Source of the DNA: QWQI01 sp964608915
GTDB lineage: Bacteria; Planctomycetota; Planctomycetia; Isosphaerales; Isosphaeraceae
Assembly (NCBI GenBank): GCA_964608915.1
Contig: CAZSQA010000001.1
Coordinates: 1-64,000 of the forward strand
DNA: 64,000 nt
Direction of reading: 5' to 3'
The notes under the pieces: generated by a model
Database searches by the model: none
What the model was told of the DNA's origin: nothing
What the model saw: only the letters and a program-made list of their open reading frames with translations
Shown: in pieces, positions 1-9,850 of the stretch
How the letters are laid out: each line of letters starts with the position of its first letter
Position numbering within the stretch: the first letter of the stretch is position 1
Program-made: the position numbers and the translations under genes

Positions 1-602
1 TCGCCTATGGCGACGTCGGCTTCGACGGCTTCCAGCCCCCATCTTTCCTGCAGGCCCGCGGAGCGATCGAAGTCGGCTGCGAATTCTCGACCATGTCCAA
101 GGGCTACAACATGGCCGGTTGGCGTGTCGGCTTCGCTGTCGGCAACCGCCACATGATCCGCGCCCTCAAAACGATCAAGGGCTACTACGACTACGGCCTC
201 TTCCAGGCCGTTCAGATCGCCGCGATCATCGCCCTTCGGCACGGCGAGGAAGCCCGCATGGCCCAGGTGGCCGAATATCAGAAACGGCGTGACATCCTCG
301 TCGACGGCCTGCACCGCATGGGCTGGAACGTCGAAAAGCCCCATGCCGGCATGTTCTGCTGGGCCGAGATGCCCGAACCGTGGAAGAGCCGGATGGGCTC
401 GATCGACTTCGCCATGAAACTGCTGGACGAAGCCGACGTCGTCGTCAGCCCGGGCCGGGGCTTCGGCGAAATGGGCGAAGGATGGCTGCGGCTGGCCCTC
501 GTCGAAAACGAGCATCGCCTGCGTCAGGCCGTCCGCCAGATCGGCCGAGCTCTCAAGGGTGAACGGGAAAAAGGCAAAGAGACGGAAAAAGCCGCCGTCT
601 GA
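1..602 (+). CDS. alaC: AlaC-like class I aminotransferase, C-terminal part
   Basis: The gene enters from the left edge; the first complete codon is at 3 and 199 residues are visible. It is a PLP-dependent fold-type I aminotransferase that should transfer amino groups between alanine or glutamate and 2-oxo acids in the cytosol. The PLP lysine lies in the segment STMSKGYNMAGWRVGF, and the preceding AYGDVGFDG carries the conserved Asp and Tyr that contact PLP. The downstream run (DYGLFQ, EYQKRRD, PGRGFGEMGEGWLRLA) resembles the AlaC/DapL branch, with AlaC the closer match from memory. LL-diaminopimelate aminotransferase is the main alternative and cannot be excluded without the N-terminal half. 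A strong terminator follows the stop codon. Confidence 0.85.
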   Translation, partial: AYGDVGFDGFQPPSFLQARGAIEVGCEFSTMSKGYNMAGWRVGFAVGNRHMIRALKTIKGYYDYGLFQAVQIAAIIALRHGEEARMAQVAEYQKRRDILVDGLHRMGWNVEKPHAGMFCWAEMPEPWKSRMGSIDFAMKLLDEADVVVSPGRGFGEMGEGWLRLALVENEHRLRQAVRQIGRALKGEREKGKETEKAAV

Positions 603-635
603 TCGATCCGGATCTCGTTCGTTCCGATCCACTTA

Positions 636-671
636 GGCCAGAGTCGCTCGCACGCGACTCTGGCCCTTTTT
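636..671 (+). terminator. Intrinsic terminator after the aminotransferase
   Basis: A perfect 12-bp stem (636-647 with 654-665) encloses a 6-nt loop and is followed by C and five Ts. It ends the aminotransferase transcript. The remaining 260 bp up to the next start codon hold no gene that I can see. Confidence 0.92.
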
Positions 672-931
672 GCGTGCACCCGAAAGCCTGGACCGAAAGC
701 GGTCACCTATAAACTCCTCATATTCGGAATAACCGGCAATTTCCTTTCAAGTCGCATTCCTGCGAGATCCGAAATGAGAATATGAGACGCTTTCCGCGTC
801 GAGGTCGTGTCGTGGCTGAATGGCCAGATTCGACCGGCCTGGAAACCGACTGAGTCCGATTCAGGCGAGCTGCCCGATCACCGTACCGGGGATCGGATCA
901 CCAGACCGGAACGTGGGGGGGAGAGTCCCGG

Positions 932-3142
932 ATGTTTCCACAGATTCGAGCGACACGAGGGATCGGCACAGCGCTGAGTCTGGCTTTGGCCGGCTGCGCA
1001 GGCCTGAAGAATGTGGACCTCGGGCCGAAGACGATTCCCTCCCTCGGCGACCGTCAGATCAGCGTGACGGCCGGCCGGCCGGGCGAAGAGACGATCATCC
1101 GCACGGAGACCGCCACTCCGAAATTCGACGTACGCGAAGCTCGCCGGATTTCCGGCCGGGTGATCGACCACCGCGGGCAGCCGGTCTCAGGCGCAACCGT
1201 TCGGCTGGCCGACAGCGCGCTGGCCTCCGGCCAGATCTCCGATGTGATCACCGACGAAGCCGGTGGATTCACCGTGCGGGGCCTTCGAGGTTCTACGCCC
1301 TATACGTTGATCGCAACGCTCGACCTGGGCGGGGAATCACGCGTCTCCAGGGCCAGGTTCGTTTCCGGCGAAACCCAGGCCAGGATCGTTCTCGAACCTT
1401 CCGAATCGGCAGCACCGGACGCTCCGACAGTGGCCAGGTCACGCCCGGCGGCGGAAGAACGCACGGTCGTCGAAACCGAGAAGAAAACGGTTGCGAACCG
1501 GTCGCCGATGCCACCGAAGGGGCGATGGATTTTCGTCGACGAATCCGACGAAGTCGTCGCCAACGTGCCGGTTCGTTCCGAAGACAAGGGTGTGAAACGG
1601 GTTTCGCGCAGCCAGGATGTCGAAGATTCCGAAGACTTGACTGAAGAAGAAGAAGAAGATCAGGCCCCGCGCAAGCCGAAGCGGCCGGTGAATTCCGACT
1701 GGCGTTCCGGCGAGAAGCCGCCTGTTCGCGTCGTGCGTGATCCGGCGTTCCGCCCGGCTTCGTACGTATCGGACGACGAGAACCCGTTGCCGCCCGCCCG
1801 CGAACGTAAGGCGTATGTCTACGAAGAGTTCGAAGAAGAACAGTCGCCCCGGCGCCGTATCGCGACCGCCGCGCCCGTGGACCGCGGTCGAGAGCCCCGA
1901 CCCTTGCCGGACGACCTGGTGCCCGTGACCGAAACACCCTCCGCCGAAGAACTTGCCGAAAACTACGCCCGACGGGATGCCCGGTCTTACAGGCCGGAGC
2001 CGGAACCTCGGCCGATGCCTTCGCGGAGATCGCCCGCAATCTATTCCGATGCTCCGTCAGCCGGGTCACTGCGAGTCGAGGATATCGAAGAAGTGAACCG
2101 GATGATCCGCGAACGCCGGGCTCGTGAGCGTGCCCTGGCGGAAGGTTCGGATCCGCGAAGTCGTGAAGATTACGAAGAGTCGGCCACGTGGGAGAACGTC
2201 GCCCGCCCGATGCGTGTCGAGCCCGCTCCACGCACGGATCGAACGATCAATCGCACGGTCCGTTCGTCGGAAACGCTCGCTCCTCCTTCCGATTTGCCGG
2301 AAATCGCGAACCCGGGGCGCAACCCGATCGATGCGTCGATGTCGCCGACTCGTGGTTTGGAACGGCCGATCTCGCAGCGTGAATCGATCGACCGCTCATT
2401 GAAGGATGCGGCAAGTGCCGCGTCGTCTCTGGGCCGAAGCGACGATGTCGTCGCCCGAAGCGATCAGGAACGGATCGACCGTCTGAAAGCGGCCGATGCG
2501 AAGAAGGGGAACGCCTTCAACGGTGACTCACCGCGCACGTCCAACGAATGGATCAATCGCATGACGGCCAGCTTGCCGTGGTCACGAAAATCCAGGGAGG
2601 CTGGTGCCTCGCTCGTTTCCGGCGCTTTTTGCGATTTCGACGAAGAGAATCAGCGAATCGTCGATTTCGAACTCACCGACATCAAGGGCCGTGCGACGCG
2701 ATTCAGCCAGATTCCGGCCGATCTCACCCTGATCGTCTTCTGGGGCACCTGGTGCAAGCCGTGCCACGAAGCCATGCCGCACCTTGTCGAGCTTCAGAAG
2801 AGGCTTGAGTCCGACGGTGTTCAGGTGCTCGGAATCGCTTACGAGGAAGGCACGTTTCAGCAGCGGCAGGAAAAGGTCGCCGCCGCCGTGGAACGATACG
2901 ACATCAACTTCCCGATTCTGCTCGGGACCGCCCAGGGCGCGGAATCGTGCCCTGTGCGTAAGTCGCTGGGGGTGCGGGTTTACCCGACGCTCGTGCTGGT
3001 CGATCGGGCCGGTCGCGTACTCTGGCGTGATCAGGGCGTGACCCAGGCCACTTTTGGCCGGCTCGACAAAGTCATGGCAGCCCACCTGCAGGAACTCGAC
3101 ACCAAGGTCATCGCCGACGGAACCGCGCCTGTCCGTCGCTGA
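932..3142 (+). CDS. Lipoprotein with carboxypeptidase-regulatory-like domain and C-terminal TlpA-like thioredoxin domain
   Basis: The 736-residue product starts with a lipoprotein signal ending in LALAGC (Cys22), so it should be anchored to a membrane outside the cytoplasm. Residues of about 65-150 look like a carboxypeptidase-regulatory-like beta-sandwich (SGRVIDHRGQPVSGATV). Residues of about 160-550 are a long charged, Arg/Glu/Pro-rich, probably disordered stretch. The last 180 residues form a TlpA/ResA-type thioredoxin domain with the redox motif WCKPC near residue 608. Family knowledge suggests thiol-disulfide reduction in the periplasm, perhaps for cytochrome c maturation. A G-rich stretch just upstream of the ATG (GGGGGGAGAG) can serve as ribosome binding site. 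Domain boundaries are by eye. Confidence 0.85.
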   Translation: MFPQIRATRGIGTALSLALAGCAGLKNVDLGPKTIPSLGDRQISVTAGRPGEETIIRTETATPKFDVREARRISGRVIDHRGQPVSGATVRLADSALASGQISDVITDEAGGFTVRGLRGSTPYTLIATLDLGGESRVSRARFVSGETQARIVLEPSESAAPDAPTVARSRPAAEERTVVETEKKTVANRSPMPPKGRWIFVDESDEVVANVPVRSEDKGVKRVSRSQDVEDSEDLTEEEEEDQAPRKPKRPVNSDWRSGEKPPVRVVRDPAFRPASYVSDDENPLPPARERKAYVYEEFEEEQSPRRRIATAAPVDRGREPRPLPDDLVPVTETPSAEELAENYARRDARSYRPEPEPRPMPSRRSPAIYSDAPSAGSLRVEDIEEVNRMIRERRARERALAEGSDPRSREDYEESATWENVARPMRVEPAPRTDRTINRTVRSSETLAPPSDLPEIANPGRNPIDASMSPTRGLERPISQRESIDRSLKDAASAASSLGRSDDVVARSDQERIDRLKAADAKKGNAFNGDSPRTSNEWINRMTASLPWSRKSREAGASLVSGAFCDFDEENQRIVDFELTDIKGRATRFSQIPADLTLIVFWGTWCKPCHEAMPHLVELQKRLESDGVQVLGIAYEEGTFQQRQEKVAAAVERYDINFPILLGTAQGAESCPVRKSLGVRVYPTLVLVDRAGRVLWRDQGVTQATFGRLDKVMAAHLQELDTKVIADGTAPVRR

Positions 3143-3166
3143 GCCGGGTGGATCGAAAAAAGAGGA

Positions 3167-3215
3167 AACGGATCGAGCGATCGCCATGGGGCATGCTCGA
3201 TCCGTTCTTCGTTTT
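3167..3215. terminator. Bidirectional intrinsic terminator between convergent genes
   Basis: A perfect 12-bp inverted repeat (3167-3178 with 3195-3206) lies between the stop codons of two convergent genes. T-rich sequence follows on the plus strand, and an A-run at 3156-3161 gives a T-run on the minus strand. It can therefore terminate both the lipoprotein gene and the minus-strand DUF1501/DUF1553 operon. Confidence 0.85.
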
Positions 3216-3235
3216 ACGTTCATGAGGCGGTCGAA

Positions 3236-4726
3236 TCAGGCCAGGATGTCCTTGCGGATACGGGGCGTGTCGGTCGGCCCGATCAGACGTGCATTGAGGC
3301 CTTTGTTCTTATGACTCAGGCGGAACGGATTCAGCCCCAGCAGGTGCAGGATCGTCGCCTGCAGGTCGCGGATTTCGAACGGATCTTCACTGACCCGGTA
3401 GCCGAGTTCGTCGGTCGCGCCGATGCTCAGGCCGCCCTTCACGCCGCCGCCGGCCATCCAAATGGAGAAACAGTGGATGTGGTGGTCCCGCCCCAGATAT
3501 TTCGAGCCGCCGCGGGCTTCGTTCATGGAAGTCCGCCCGAACTCGCCGCCCCAGACGACCAGCGTTTCGTCGAGCATTCCGCGTTGTTTGAGGTCGGCCA
3601 GCAATGCCCCAATCGATTTGTCGACCGATCGGCACTTGGCCGGCAGGCCGGTGACGATGTCGTTATCGGGCGAGGTGCCGTGCATGTCCCAGCCCCAGTC
3701 GAAAAGCTGCACGTAGCGCACGCCCTGTTCGACCATGCGCCGGGCCAGCAGGCAGTTATTGGCGAAGCTCGATTTGCCCGGCTCGGCTCCGTACATTTCC
3801 AGCGTGCGTTTGTCTTCGCGGGCGATGTCCATGACTTCGGGCACGCTTGTCTGCATGCGATAAGCCAGCTCGTATTGTTCGATCCTCGTGAGCGTTTCCG
3901 GATCGCCGAACTCGTCGAGATCGGCTTCGTTGATGGCCTTCAGGGCGTCAAGGCTGCGGCGGCGGTCGGCGCGCGTCATGCCCTCGGGATCGTTCAGGAA
4001 GAAGATCGGTTCCGTGCCCGTGCGACACTGCACGCCCTGATAAACTGAAGGGAGAAAGCCGCTTGACCAGACCGATTTGCCCGCGGTCGGGTCCGTGCCG
4101 CCCGAAACCAGAACGACGAAACCCGGGAGATCCTGATTTTCCGTGCCCAGGCCGTAGGTCGACCATGCTCCGATCGCGGCTCCGCCAGCCCGGTTTTCGC
4201 CCGTGTGGAGGAAAAGTTCCGCCGGGGCGTGATTGATCTCCTTGGTGATCATGGAGCGGATCACGCACAGGTCGTCGGCATGCTGAGCCATGCCGGGGAC
4301 AAGCTCGCTCATCCACTGGCCGCTCTGGCCATATCGGCCGAACTTCCAGGGGGTGCCCAGCATCATGGGCCGGCCTTTGATGAAGGCGAACCGTTCGCCC
4401 TTGAGGATCTCTTCAGGGCAGGGCTGCAGGTGGTGTTTGACCAGAGCCGGCTTCCAGTCGAAAAGATCCTGCTGCGGCGGCGCGCCACTCATGTGCAAGT
4501 AAATGACTCGCTTCGCTTTGGGCGCGTAGTCGCCGGGTTTCAGGGCCAGTGGCCCGGCCCCTTGAGCAGGCACGTTTTCGGCGGACCGTGCCTGAGTGCC
4601 GCCCATCGATTGCCCCAGGGCGAGTGCCCCCAGGCCGACCTGGCACCGCGAAAGGAAATGCCTGCGCGTGACGTGCCTGGCCCATTCCGTGCGGATCTGT
4701 TCGTCGAGTTTGATCAGCCTGGTCAT
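3236..4726 (-). CDS. DUF1501 protein, Tat-exported (alkaline-phosphatase-like fold)
   Basis: This 496-residue protein opens with a twin-arginine-type signal (TRRHFLSR at residues 20-27, then a hydrophobic stretch). DUF1501 proteins belong to the alkaline phosphatase/sulfatase-like superfamily and are very numerous in planctomycetes; their substrates are not settled. Typical segments seen are VIYLHMSGAPPQQDLFDWKP, the WSTYGLGTENQDLPGF block, VVWGGEFGRTSMNE and GRDHHIHCFSIWMAGGGVKGG, the last carrying putative metal-binding His residues. It is the last gene of a four-gene minus-strand operon, 7 bp after the partner DUF1553 cytochrome, which suggests the two are made together. A bidirectional terminator follows. 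Confidence 0.93.
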   Translation of the reverse strand: MTRLIKLDEQIRTEWARHVTRRHFLSRCQVGLGALALGQSMGGTQARSAENVPAQGAGPLALKPGDYAPKAKRVIYLHMSGAPPQQDLFDWKPALVKHHLQPCPEEILKGERFAFIKGRPMMLGTPWKFGRYGQSGQWMSELVPGMAQHADDLCVIRSMITKEINHAPAELFLHTGENRAGGAAIGAWSTYGLGTENQDLPGFVVLVSGGTDPTAGKSVWSSGFLPSVYQGVQCRTGTEPIFFLNDPEGMTRADRRRSLDALKAINEADLDEFGDPETLTRIEQYELAYRMQTSVPEVMDIAREDKRTLEMYGAEPGKSSFANNCLLARRMVEQGVRYVQLFDWGWDMHGTSPDNDIVTGLPAKCRSVDKSIGALLADLKQRGMLDETLVVWGGEFGRTSMNEARGGSKYLGRDHHIHCFSIWMAGGGVKGGLSIGATDELGYRVSEDPFEIRDLQATILHLLGLNPFRLSHKNKGLNARLIGPTDTPRIRKDILA

Positions 4727-4733
4727 GGTCGGA

Positions 4734-7700
4734 TCAACCTTTCGTCAGCACGGAATCGAGATTCAGCAGAACGTTGGAAATGACAGTCATCGCGGCGGCC
4801 TCGGCTGGAGATGTCCCTGCGGGCAGGGGGCCCAGCGGTTTTTCGGCCAGGGCTTTCGCGGCCGGTTCGTCGGCGCCGTAGCGGGCCAGTTCGTCCGTGA
4901 AAAGCTTGCGAAACACGGCGAGCCGCTCGGGCGTAATCTCGCGGGCCGTCGCCAGCTTGTAGCCGTAGGAAAGGCGAGCGTCGAGATCTTTGCCACCTTC
5001 GGCCATCATCCGCCGGGCCAGGGCCTGCGCGGCTTCGACGAAGACGGGGTCGTTGAGCGTGACATAGGCCTGCAGTGGTGTATTCGAGCCGATGCGGCGC
5101 ACGGAGCAGAATTCGCGGCTGGGGGCGTCGAAGGCCATCATCGAGGGATATGGCGTCGTGCGCCGCCAGAAGGTGTAGAGGCCACGACGATATTTGTCCG
5201 GCCCTTCGCTGGTGGGCCAGGTGCGTTGACCATTGAAGGCCGCCTGCCAGATATTCGGCGGCTGCGGAGGATAGACCGAGGGGCCGCCGACACGGGGCGA
5301 AAACAGCCCGCTGATCGCCAGGGCCTGGTCGCGAATCGTTTCGGCTTCGAGGCGTGTGCGCGGATAGTGCGACAAAAGCTCATTACGAGGGTCGATGGTT
5401 TTGAGCCGTTCTCGATCCGCTGGCACCGAAGATTGCCGATAGGTCGATGTATCGACGATCCGTGTGATGAGACGCTTGAAATCCCATCCATCGGCCATGA
5501 AACCGGCGGCCAGTTCATCGAGCAGTTCGGGATGGCTGGGTGGTCGGCCCTGTGTGCCGAAATCCTCTTCGGTCTCCACGAGACCCCGGCCGTAAATCAT
5601 GGCCCAGACACGATTCACGGCGACACGCGCCGTGAGCGGGTTGTTCCTGTCCATGATCCAGCGGGCAAGCGCGAGCCGGTCGACAGGGCCGTCGGCTGGT
5701 GCGGGGAACTTATGGAAACTTTGCGGCAAGCCGGGGGCGACGGCCGCGCCGAACTGCTTGTAATTGCCTTTTTCGAGGACGTGCGTCTGGCGGCGTTTGT
5801 CGGCTGAAAGTTCCTTCAAGACCGGTGTGCGGACGATGATCGCTCGTAAAGCCTCGAGATCGGCCTCGACCTTCTTGCGCTCGGCCGTTTTCGCCTTCAT
5901 CTCCGGCGCGACGTTTCGCCAGTAATATTCCTCAAGCATCGCCTGGTCCGCTGGCTGGCGGCAGCAGTCGCAGCCGACGGCCAGGTCGCGGATCGCCAGC
6001 GGCAATGCCGTCGGCGGCTCAGGTTCAGTGCAGGCGTAGATTCGGTACCGACCCAGGGTGTGCCGGCCACCGTAGTTCTGTTCAAGCTTCAGTGTCAATC
6101 GACCGGCGGGGAGGGGGGCCGACGAGCGGAAAACGGCATCGTGGGTGCGGCATGTGGAGCCACCGATCGCCCAGCCGTCGCTAGTGCCCTTTTTGTCCGT
6201 TTTCAGGGCACGGGCGACATCGAATTCCGGCTGATCGTGGCTCGAAGTGGCAGAGGCGAAACGGACGGGAGCCGGGCCCCCGAGGGCGATCTCCCGGCTC
6301 GTTTTCGGGGCTTCGCTCATGGCAACCGTGCTGAGTACTTTACGGTCGCCGTCAAGGAGCTTCACGATCGCTCCCGCAAGCCGCGATTCGACCCCGGCGT
6401 CCGTTCTGTTCCAGACGACGACACGGTCGACACGCCCGGCGGAAGTCTTCAGGTCGACTTCCCACCAGGGATCTTTGGATATGGCCGTATGAGTGACCGA
6501 CTTGCTTTCGGCGAAACGACCGTCCGTCGTGCCGTCGATCGCCAGCCTGGCAGGACCGTCGAAATCGGTCGAAGACTGGCTGGCCTCGCCTTTCGACGCC
6601 AGATTTTCCTGGTCGCGGTAGACTTGCACTTCCGCTAGCGAGAGGATTTTCTCTTTGCCCGGGAGTTCGATGCGGACGTACCGGACCTTGTCGAGCCCCT
6701 TCGCGCCTGTGTCGACAGTCGCGGCGATCGAACTCAGCACGAAATTGCCGTGCGCCGTCTGCCCGGGGCCTTTCATTTCCGTTTCGTCGGCGATGGCCTC
6801 CAGCCGCAGCGCCGTTACCCCAGCGGGGATCTCGAACGAAAGAGAGTCGGTGGCTTTGTCAGCATCGCCACTGGCGACGATCGTGCCGGTTTCGTCGACT
6901 TTCAGGGTACGGCCTTCCGTCGAAACTTGAGATTTAGGCCGCAGTTCCGTCCAGTCAAGATTGCTTCTGACTCGCTCCGTCCAACCTTTCAGGGCGTCGT
7001 CGAACGCCTTGCCACGCGGGATCGGAGTCGATGCCAGCGCGGCGATCCGGGCTTCCATCTCGCGGGACTTTACGGCCTGATCCGGCGTCGGCGTCGGCAC
7101 ACGCGGTTCGTCGCTAGGGTTGTCGTTGTCTTCCGTTTGATTGAAGATGGCGAAGAGCGAGTAATATTCCTTCTGACTGATCGGGTCAAATTTGTGCGTA
7201 TGGCATTTGGCACAACCGACCGTCAGCCCCATGAAGACCTGACCTGTCGTGTCCACCCTGTCCTTGATCGCCTCGACACGAAATTCCTCGTCGTCGGTGC
7301 CGCCTTCGTCATTGGTCAGCGTGTTGCGATGGAAGGCCGTCGCAAGAAGCTGGTCGGAAGTCGCACCTGGAAGCAGATCACCCGCGAGCTGCTCCGTGAC
7401 GAACCGGTCGTACGGCAAATTCCGGTTGAAGGCATCGATCACCCAGTCTCGATACCGCCACATATATTCGCGCAGCGGGTCGGATCCATAACCCTTGCTG
7501 TCGGCATAGCGGGCGAGGTCGAGCCAGACCCGTGCCATGCGTTCGCCGTAATGCGGCGAATCGAGCAGGCGGCGAACGGCATTGCGATAGGCTTCCGGCG
7601 AATCGTCGCGGGCGAATGCATCCACTTCGGCCGGAGTAGGCGGCAAGCCTGTGATGTCCAGGCTGAGGCGACGGATCAGCGTCGCCCGATCGGCGGGCTT

Positions 7701-8213
7701 CGCCGGCTTAAGACCCGCGGAATCGAGCCTGGCAAGTATGAATCGATCGACCGGCGAAGCGGCCCATGAGTCATTCGATGTCCCGGGTGCTTCACGCTTT
7801 GCGATCGGCTGATAAGCCCAGTGTTCGGCATAGCCGGCGCCTTCGGTGATCCACTGACGGAGCAGGGCACGTTCTTCGGGCTTGAGGGGCGGGCCCGATT
7901 TGGGCGGCGGCATGACTTCGTCGGCCTCGGTGCTTTCGACGCGGGCGATCAGCTCGCTCTCGGTCGGGGCGCCGGGCTTGATCACATGAAATCCGTCCCG
8001 ATCTCGGACGGCGTCGGCACGCATGTCAAGTCGCAGCTCACCCTTGCGCGCTTCGTCGTCGATCCCGTGGCAGTTCAGGCAGCGGGAAGACAGGATGGGC
8101 CGGATGTCGCGATTGAAATCGATGCCACCGGCCGGTTTCGCCGGTTCGCTGGCCGACGCCGATGCCGCAAGGGAGGCGAGCGTCAGAAATAGCCGTGTCG
8201 ATCCGAATCTCAT
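4734..8213 (-). CDS. PSCyt1/DUF1549/DUF1553 planctomycete cytochrome c with discoidin-like insert
   Basis: A large exported protein of 1159 residues. A Sec signal (about residues 1-22) precedes a cytochrome domain with heme motif CLNCH (Cys45, Cys48, His49). Next come the DUF1549 domain, with a second heme-like motif CAKCH near residue 333, and the C-terminal DUF1553 domain. Between them, about residues 500-640, lies a region like F5/8 type C (discoidin) carbohydrate-binding modules (YVRIELPGKEKILSLAEVQVY, then WWEVDL). The family is a planctomycete hallmark, often linked to polysaccharide or sulfatase functions, but its reaction is unknown. It sits between two DUF1501 genes, 76 bp after the upstream one and 7 bp before the downstream one. 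Confidence 0.93.
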   Translation of the reverse strand: MRFGSTRLFLTLASLAASASASEPAKPAGGIDFNRDIRPILSSRCLNCHGIDDEARKGELRLDMRADAVRDRDGFHVIKPGAPTESELIARVESTEADEVMPPPKSGPPLKPEERALLRQWITEGAGYAEHWAYQPIAKREAPGTSNDSWAASPVDRFILARLDSAGLKPAKPADRATLIRRLSLDITGLPPTPAEVDAFARDDSPEAYRNAVRRLLDSPHYGERMARVWLDLARYADSKGYGSDPLREYMWRYRDWVIDAFNRNLPYDRFVTEQLAGDLLPGATSDQLLATAFHRNTLTNDEGGTDDEEFRVEAIKDRVDTTGQVFMGLTVGCAKCHTHKFDPISQKEYYSLFAIFNQTEDNDNPSDEPRVPTPTPDQAVKSREMEARIAALASTPIPRGKAFDDALKGWTERVRSNLDWTELRPKSQVSTEGRTLKVDETGTIVASGDADKATDSLSFEIPAGVTALRLEAIADETEMKGPGQTAHGNFVLSSIAATVDTGAKGLDKVRYVRIELPGKEKILSLAEVQVYRDQENLASKGEASQSSTDFDGPARLAIDGTTDGRFAESKSVTHTAISKDPWWEVDLKTSAGRVDRVVVWNRTDAGVESRLAGAIVKLLDGDRKVLSTVAMSEAPKTSREIALGGPAPVRFASATSSHDQPEFDVARALKTDKKGTSDGWAIGGSTCRTHDAVFRSSAPLPAGRLTLKLEQNYGGRHTLGRYRIYACTEPEPPTALPLAIRDLAVGCDCCRQPADQAMLEEYYWRNVAPEMKAKTAERKKVEADLEALRAIIVRTPVLKELSADKRRQTHVLEKGNYKQFGAAVAPGLPQSFHKFPAPADGPVDRLALARWIMDRNNPLTARVAVNRVWAMIYGRGLVETEEDFGTQGRPPSHPELLDELAAGFMADGWDFKRLITRIVDTSTYRQSSVPADRERLKTIDPRNELLSHYPRTRLEAETIRDQALAISGLFSPRVGGPSVYPPQPPNIWQAAFNGQRTWPTSEGPDKYRRGLYTFWRRTTPYPSMMAFDAPSREFCSVRRIGSNTPLQAYVTLNDPVFVEAAQALARRMMAEGGKDLDARLSYGYKLATAREITPERLAVFRKLFTDELARYGADEPAAKALAEKPLGPLPAGTSPAEAAAMTVISNVLLNLDSVLTKG

Positions 8214-8289
8214 GGCGTCGTCGTCCTCTGGTGCGCTCGGGGCTCGATCGGTCCGGTCTCGCTGCGGTCTCGGAACCGGGGCGGTCGGA

Positions 8290-9792
8290 TCAGGCCAGGA
8301 TTTCCTTGATGACTCGCGCCGGCTCGACGCCCGTGAGGCGTTGATCCAGCCCCTGGAACGGATAGATGAACCGGCGGTGATCGATGCCCTTCTGCTGCAG
8401 AACCGTGGCGTTGAGTTCGTTGAGGTGGACGGGATCCTTCACGATGTTATAGCTGAAATCGTCGGTTTCGCCGAACACCGTGCCGCCCTTGACCCCCGCG
8501 CCGGCCATCCACATGCAGAAGTTCTTCGGGTGGTGGTCACGCCCGTAGTTGTCGTTCGAAAGCGCGCCCTGGGAATAGACGGTCCGGCCGAACTCGCCGC
8601 CGCAGACGATCAGAGTGTCGTCCAGCAGGCCACGCTTGTCGAGATCCTGAATCAGAGCTGCGGTCGGTCGGTCCACGTCGCCGCATTGCAGCGAAATTTC
8701 CGTCGGCAGGTTGTTGTGCTGATCCCAACCCCGGTGCAGGATCTGGACGGCACGCACGTTCCGCTCCGCCAGACGGCGCGCCAGCAGGCAGCTCGCCGCG
8801 TAAGTGCCGGGCTTGGTCACGTCCGGGCCGTACATTTCGAGCGTTTCCTTCGATTCGTTCGAAAAGTCGGTGAGATCCGGAACGCTCGCCTGCATGCGGA
8901 ACGCCATTTCGTACTGGGCTATGCGCGTGAGCGTGTCCGGGTCGGCGTACCGCTCATAATTCGCCTGATTGAACTTGTTGAGCGTATCCAGCATGCGTCG
9001 GCGGTCGTCGCGGGCCACACCGTCCGGATTCTGAATGTAGAGCACCGGATCGCCCTGGCCCCGCAAAGCCACGCCCGTGAACTTGCCTGGCAGAAAGCCC
9101 GAAGACCACATGCGGGTGAACAGGGCCTGGGCATTCGCCTTCGATGACCACGAGGGTGTGAGGACGACGAACGAAGGAAGATCCTCGTTTTCCGAGCCGA
9201 GCCCGTACGCCAGCCAGGAGCCGAGGCTCGCCTTGCCCGGGATTTCCGCACCGGTCATTACGAACGTACAGGCGGGGTCGTGATTGATGGCGTTCGTGAA
9301 GACGGTGCGCATCAGCGCGATTTTGTCGACATGATTGCCGATATGAGGCAGCAGCTCACTCACCCATGTGCCGCTTTTGCCCATTTGTTTGAATTTGAAT
9401 TTGGACGGAGCGACCGGAAACTTCGCCTGCCCCGAAGTCATCGTGGTCAGCCGCTGGCCCATTCGCACCGATTCGGGAAGGTCGATGCCGAAGTGCTTAT
9501 GCAGATCCGGCTTATAGTCCCATGTGTCGAGCTGTGACGGGGCCCCGTTCCAGTGCAGATAGATCAGCCGCTTCGCCTTCGCCGGGAAATGGGGCATTTC
9601 CGGCAGCGCGGGGTGCACCTTGGAGCCGTAATTCGGCTTGCCCGAATCCGCCGCCGATGCGGTTGCCCGATTGCCCAGAAGCCCCGCCAGGGCGATGGAG
9701 CCTGCGGAAAAGCCGGACGATGCGAAGAACTGCCTGCGGGTCTGACCGGTCAGGAATTCCCTCAGCGGTCGTTCGAACGTGTTGTCGCTCAT
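8290..9792 (-). CDS. DUF1501 protein, Tat-exported
   Basis: A 500-residue paralogue of the DUF1501 protein encoded at 3236-4726. The N-terminus carries TRRQFFASSGF followed by a hydrophobic segment, a plausible Tat signal. Shared blocks include LIYLHWNGAPSQLDTWDYKPD, LAYGLGSENEDLPSFVVL, IVCGGEFGRTVYSQG and the His-rich GRDHHPKNFCMWMAGAGVKGG. It belongs with the DUF1553 cytochrome 58 bp upstream, and together they form the first of two cytochrome/DUF1501 pairs in this operon. An AAGGA-like ribosome binding site lies upstream of the ATG. Export to the periplasm and association with the cytochrome are inferred from the signal and gene order. Confidence 0.93.
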   Translation of the reverse strand: MSDNTFERPLREFLTGQTRRQFFASSGFSAGSIALAGLLGNRATASAADSGKPNYGSKVHPALPEMPHFPAKAKRLIYLHWNGAPSQLDTWDYKPDLHKHFGIDLPESVRMGQRLTTMTSGQAKFPVAPSKFKFKQMGKSGTWVSELLPHIGNHVDKIALMRTVFTNAINHDPACTFVMTGAEIPGKASLGSWLAYGLGSENEDLPSFVVLTPSWSSKANAQALFTRMWSSGFLPGKFTGVALRGQGDPVLYIQNPDGVARDDRRRMLDTLNKFNQANYERYADPDTLTRIAQYEMAFRMQASVPDLTDFSNESKETLEMYGPDVTKPGTYAASCLLARRLAERNVRAVQILHRGWDQHNNLPTEISLQCGDVDRPTAALIQDLDKRGLLDDTLIVCGGEFGRTVYSQGALSNDNYGRDHHPKNFCMWMAGAGVKGGTVFGETDDFSYNIVKDPVHLNELNATVLQQKGIDHRRFIYPFQGLDQRLTGVEPARVIKEILA

Positions 9793-9850
9793 GATCGGTC
9801 GATTTCCTTGAATTCTCAGAAGTTCGGTGTGTCGCGAACGCTCGGGCGGT

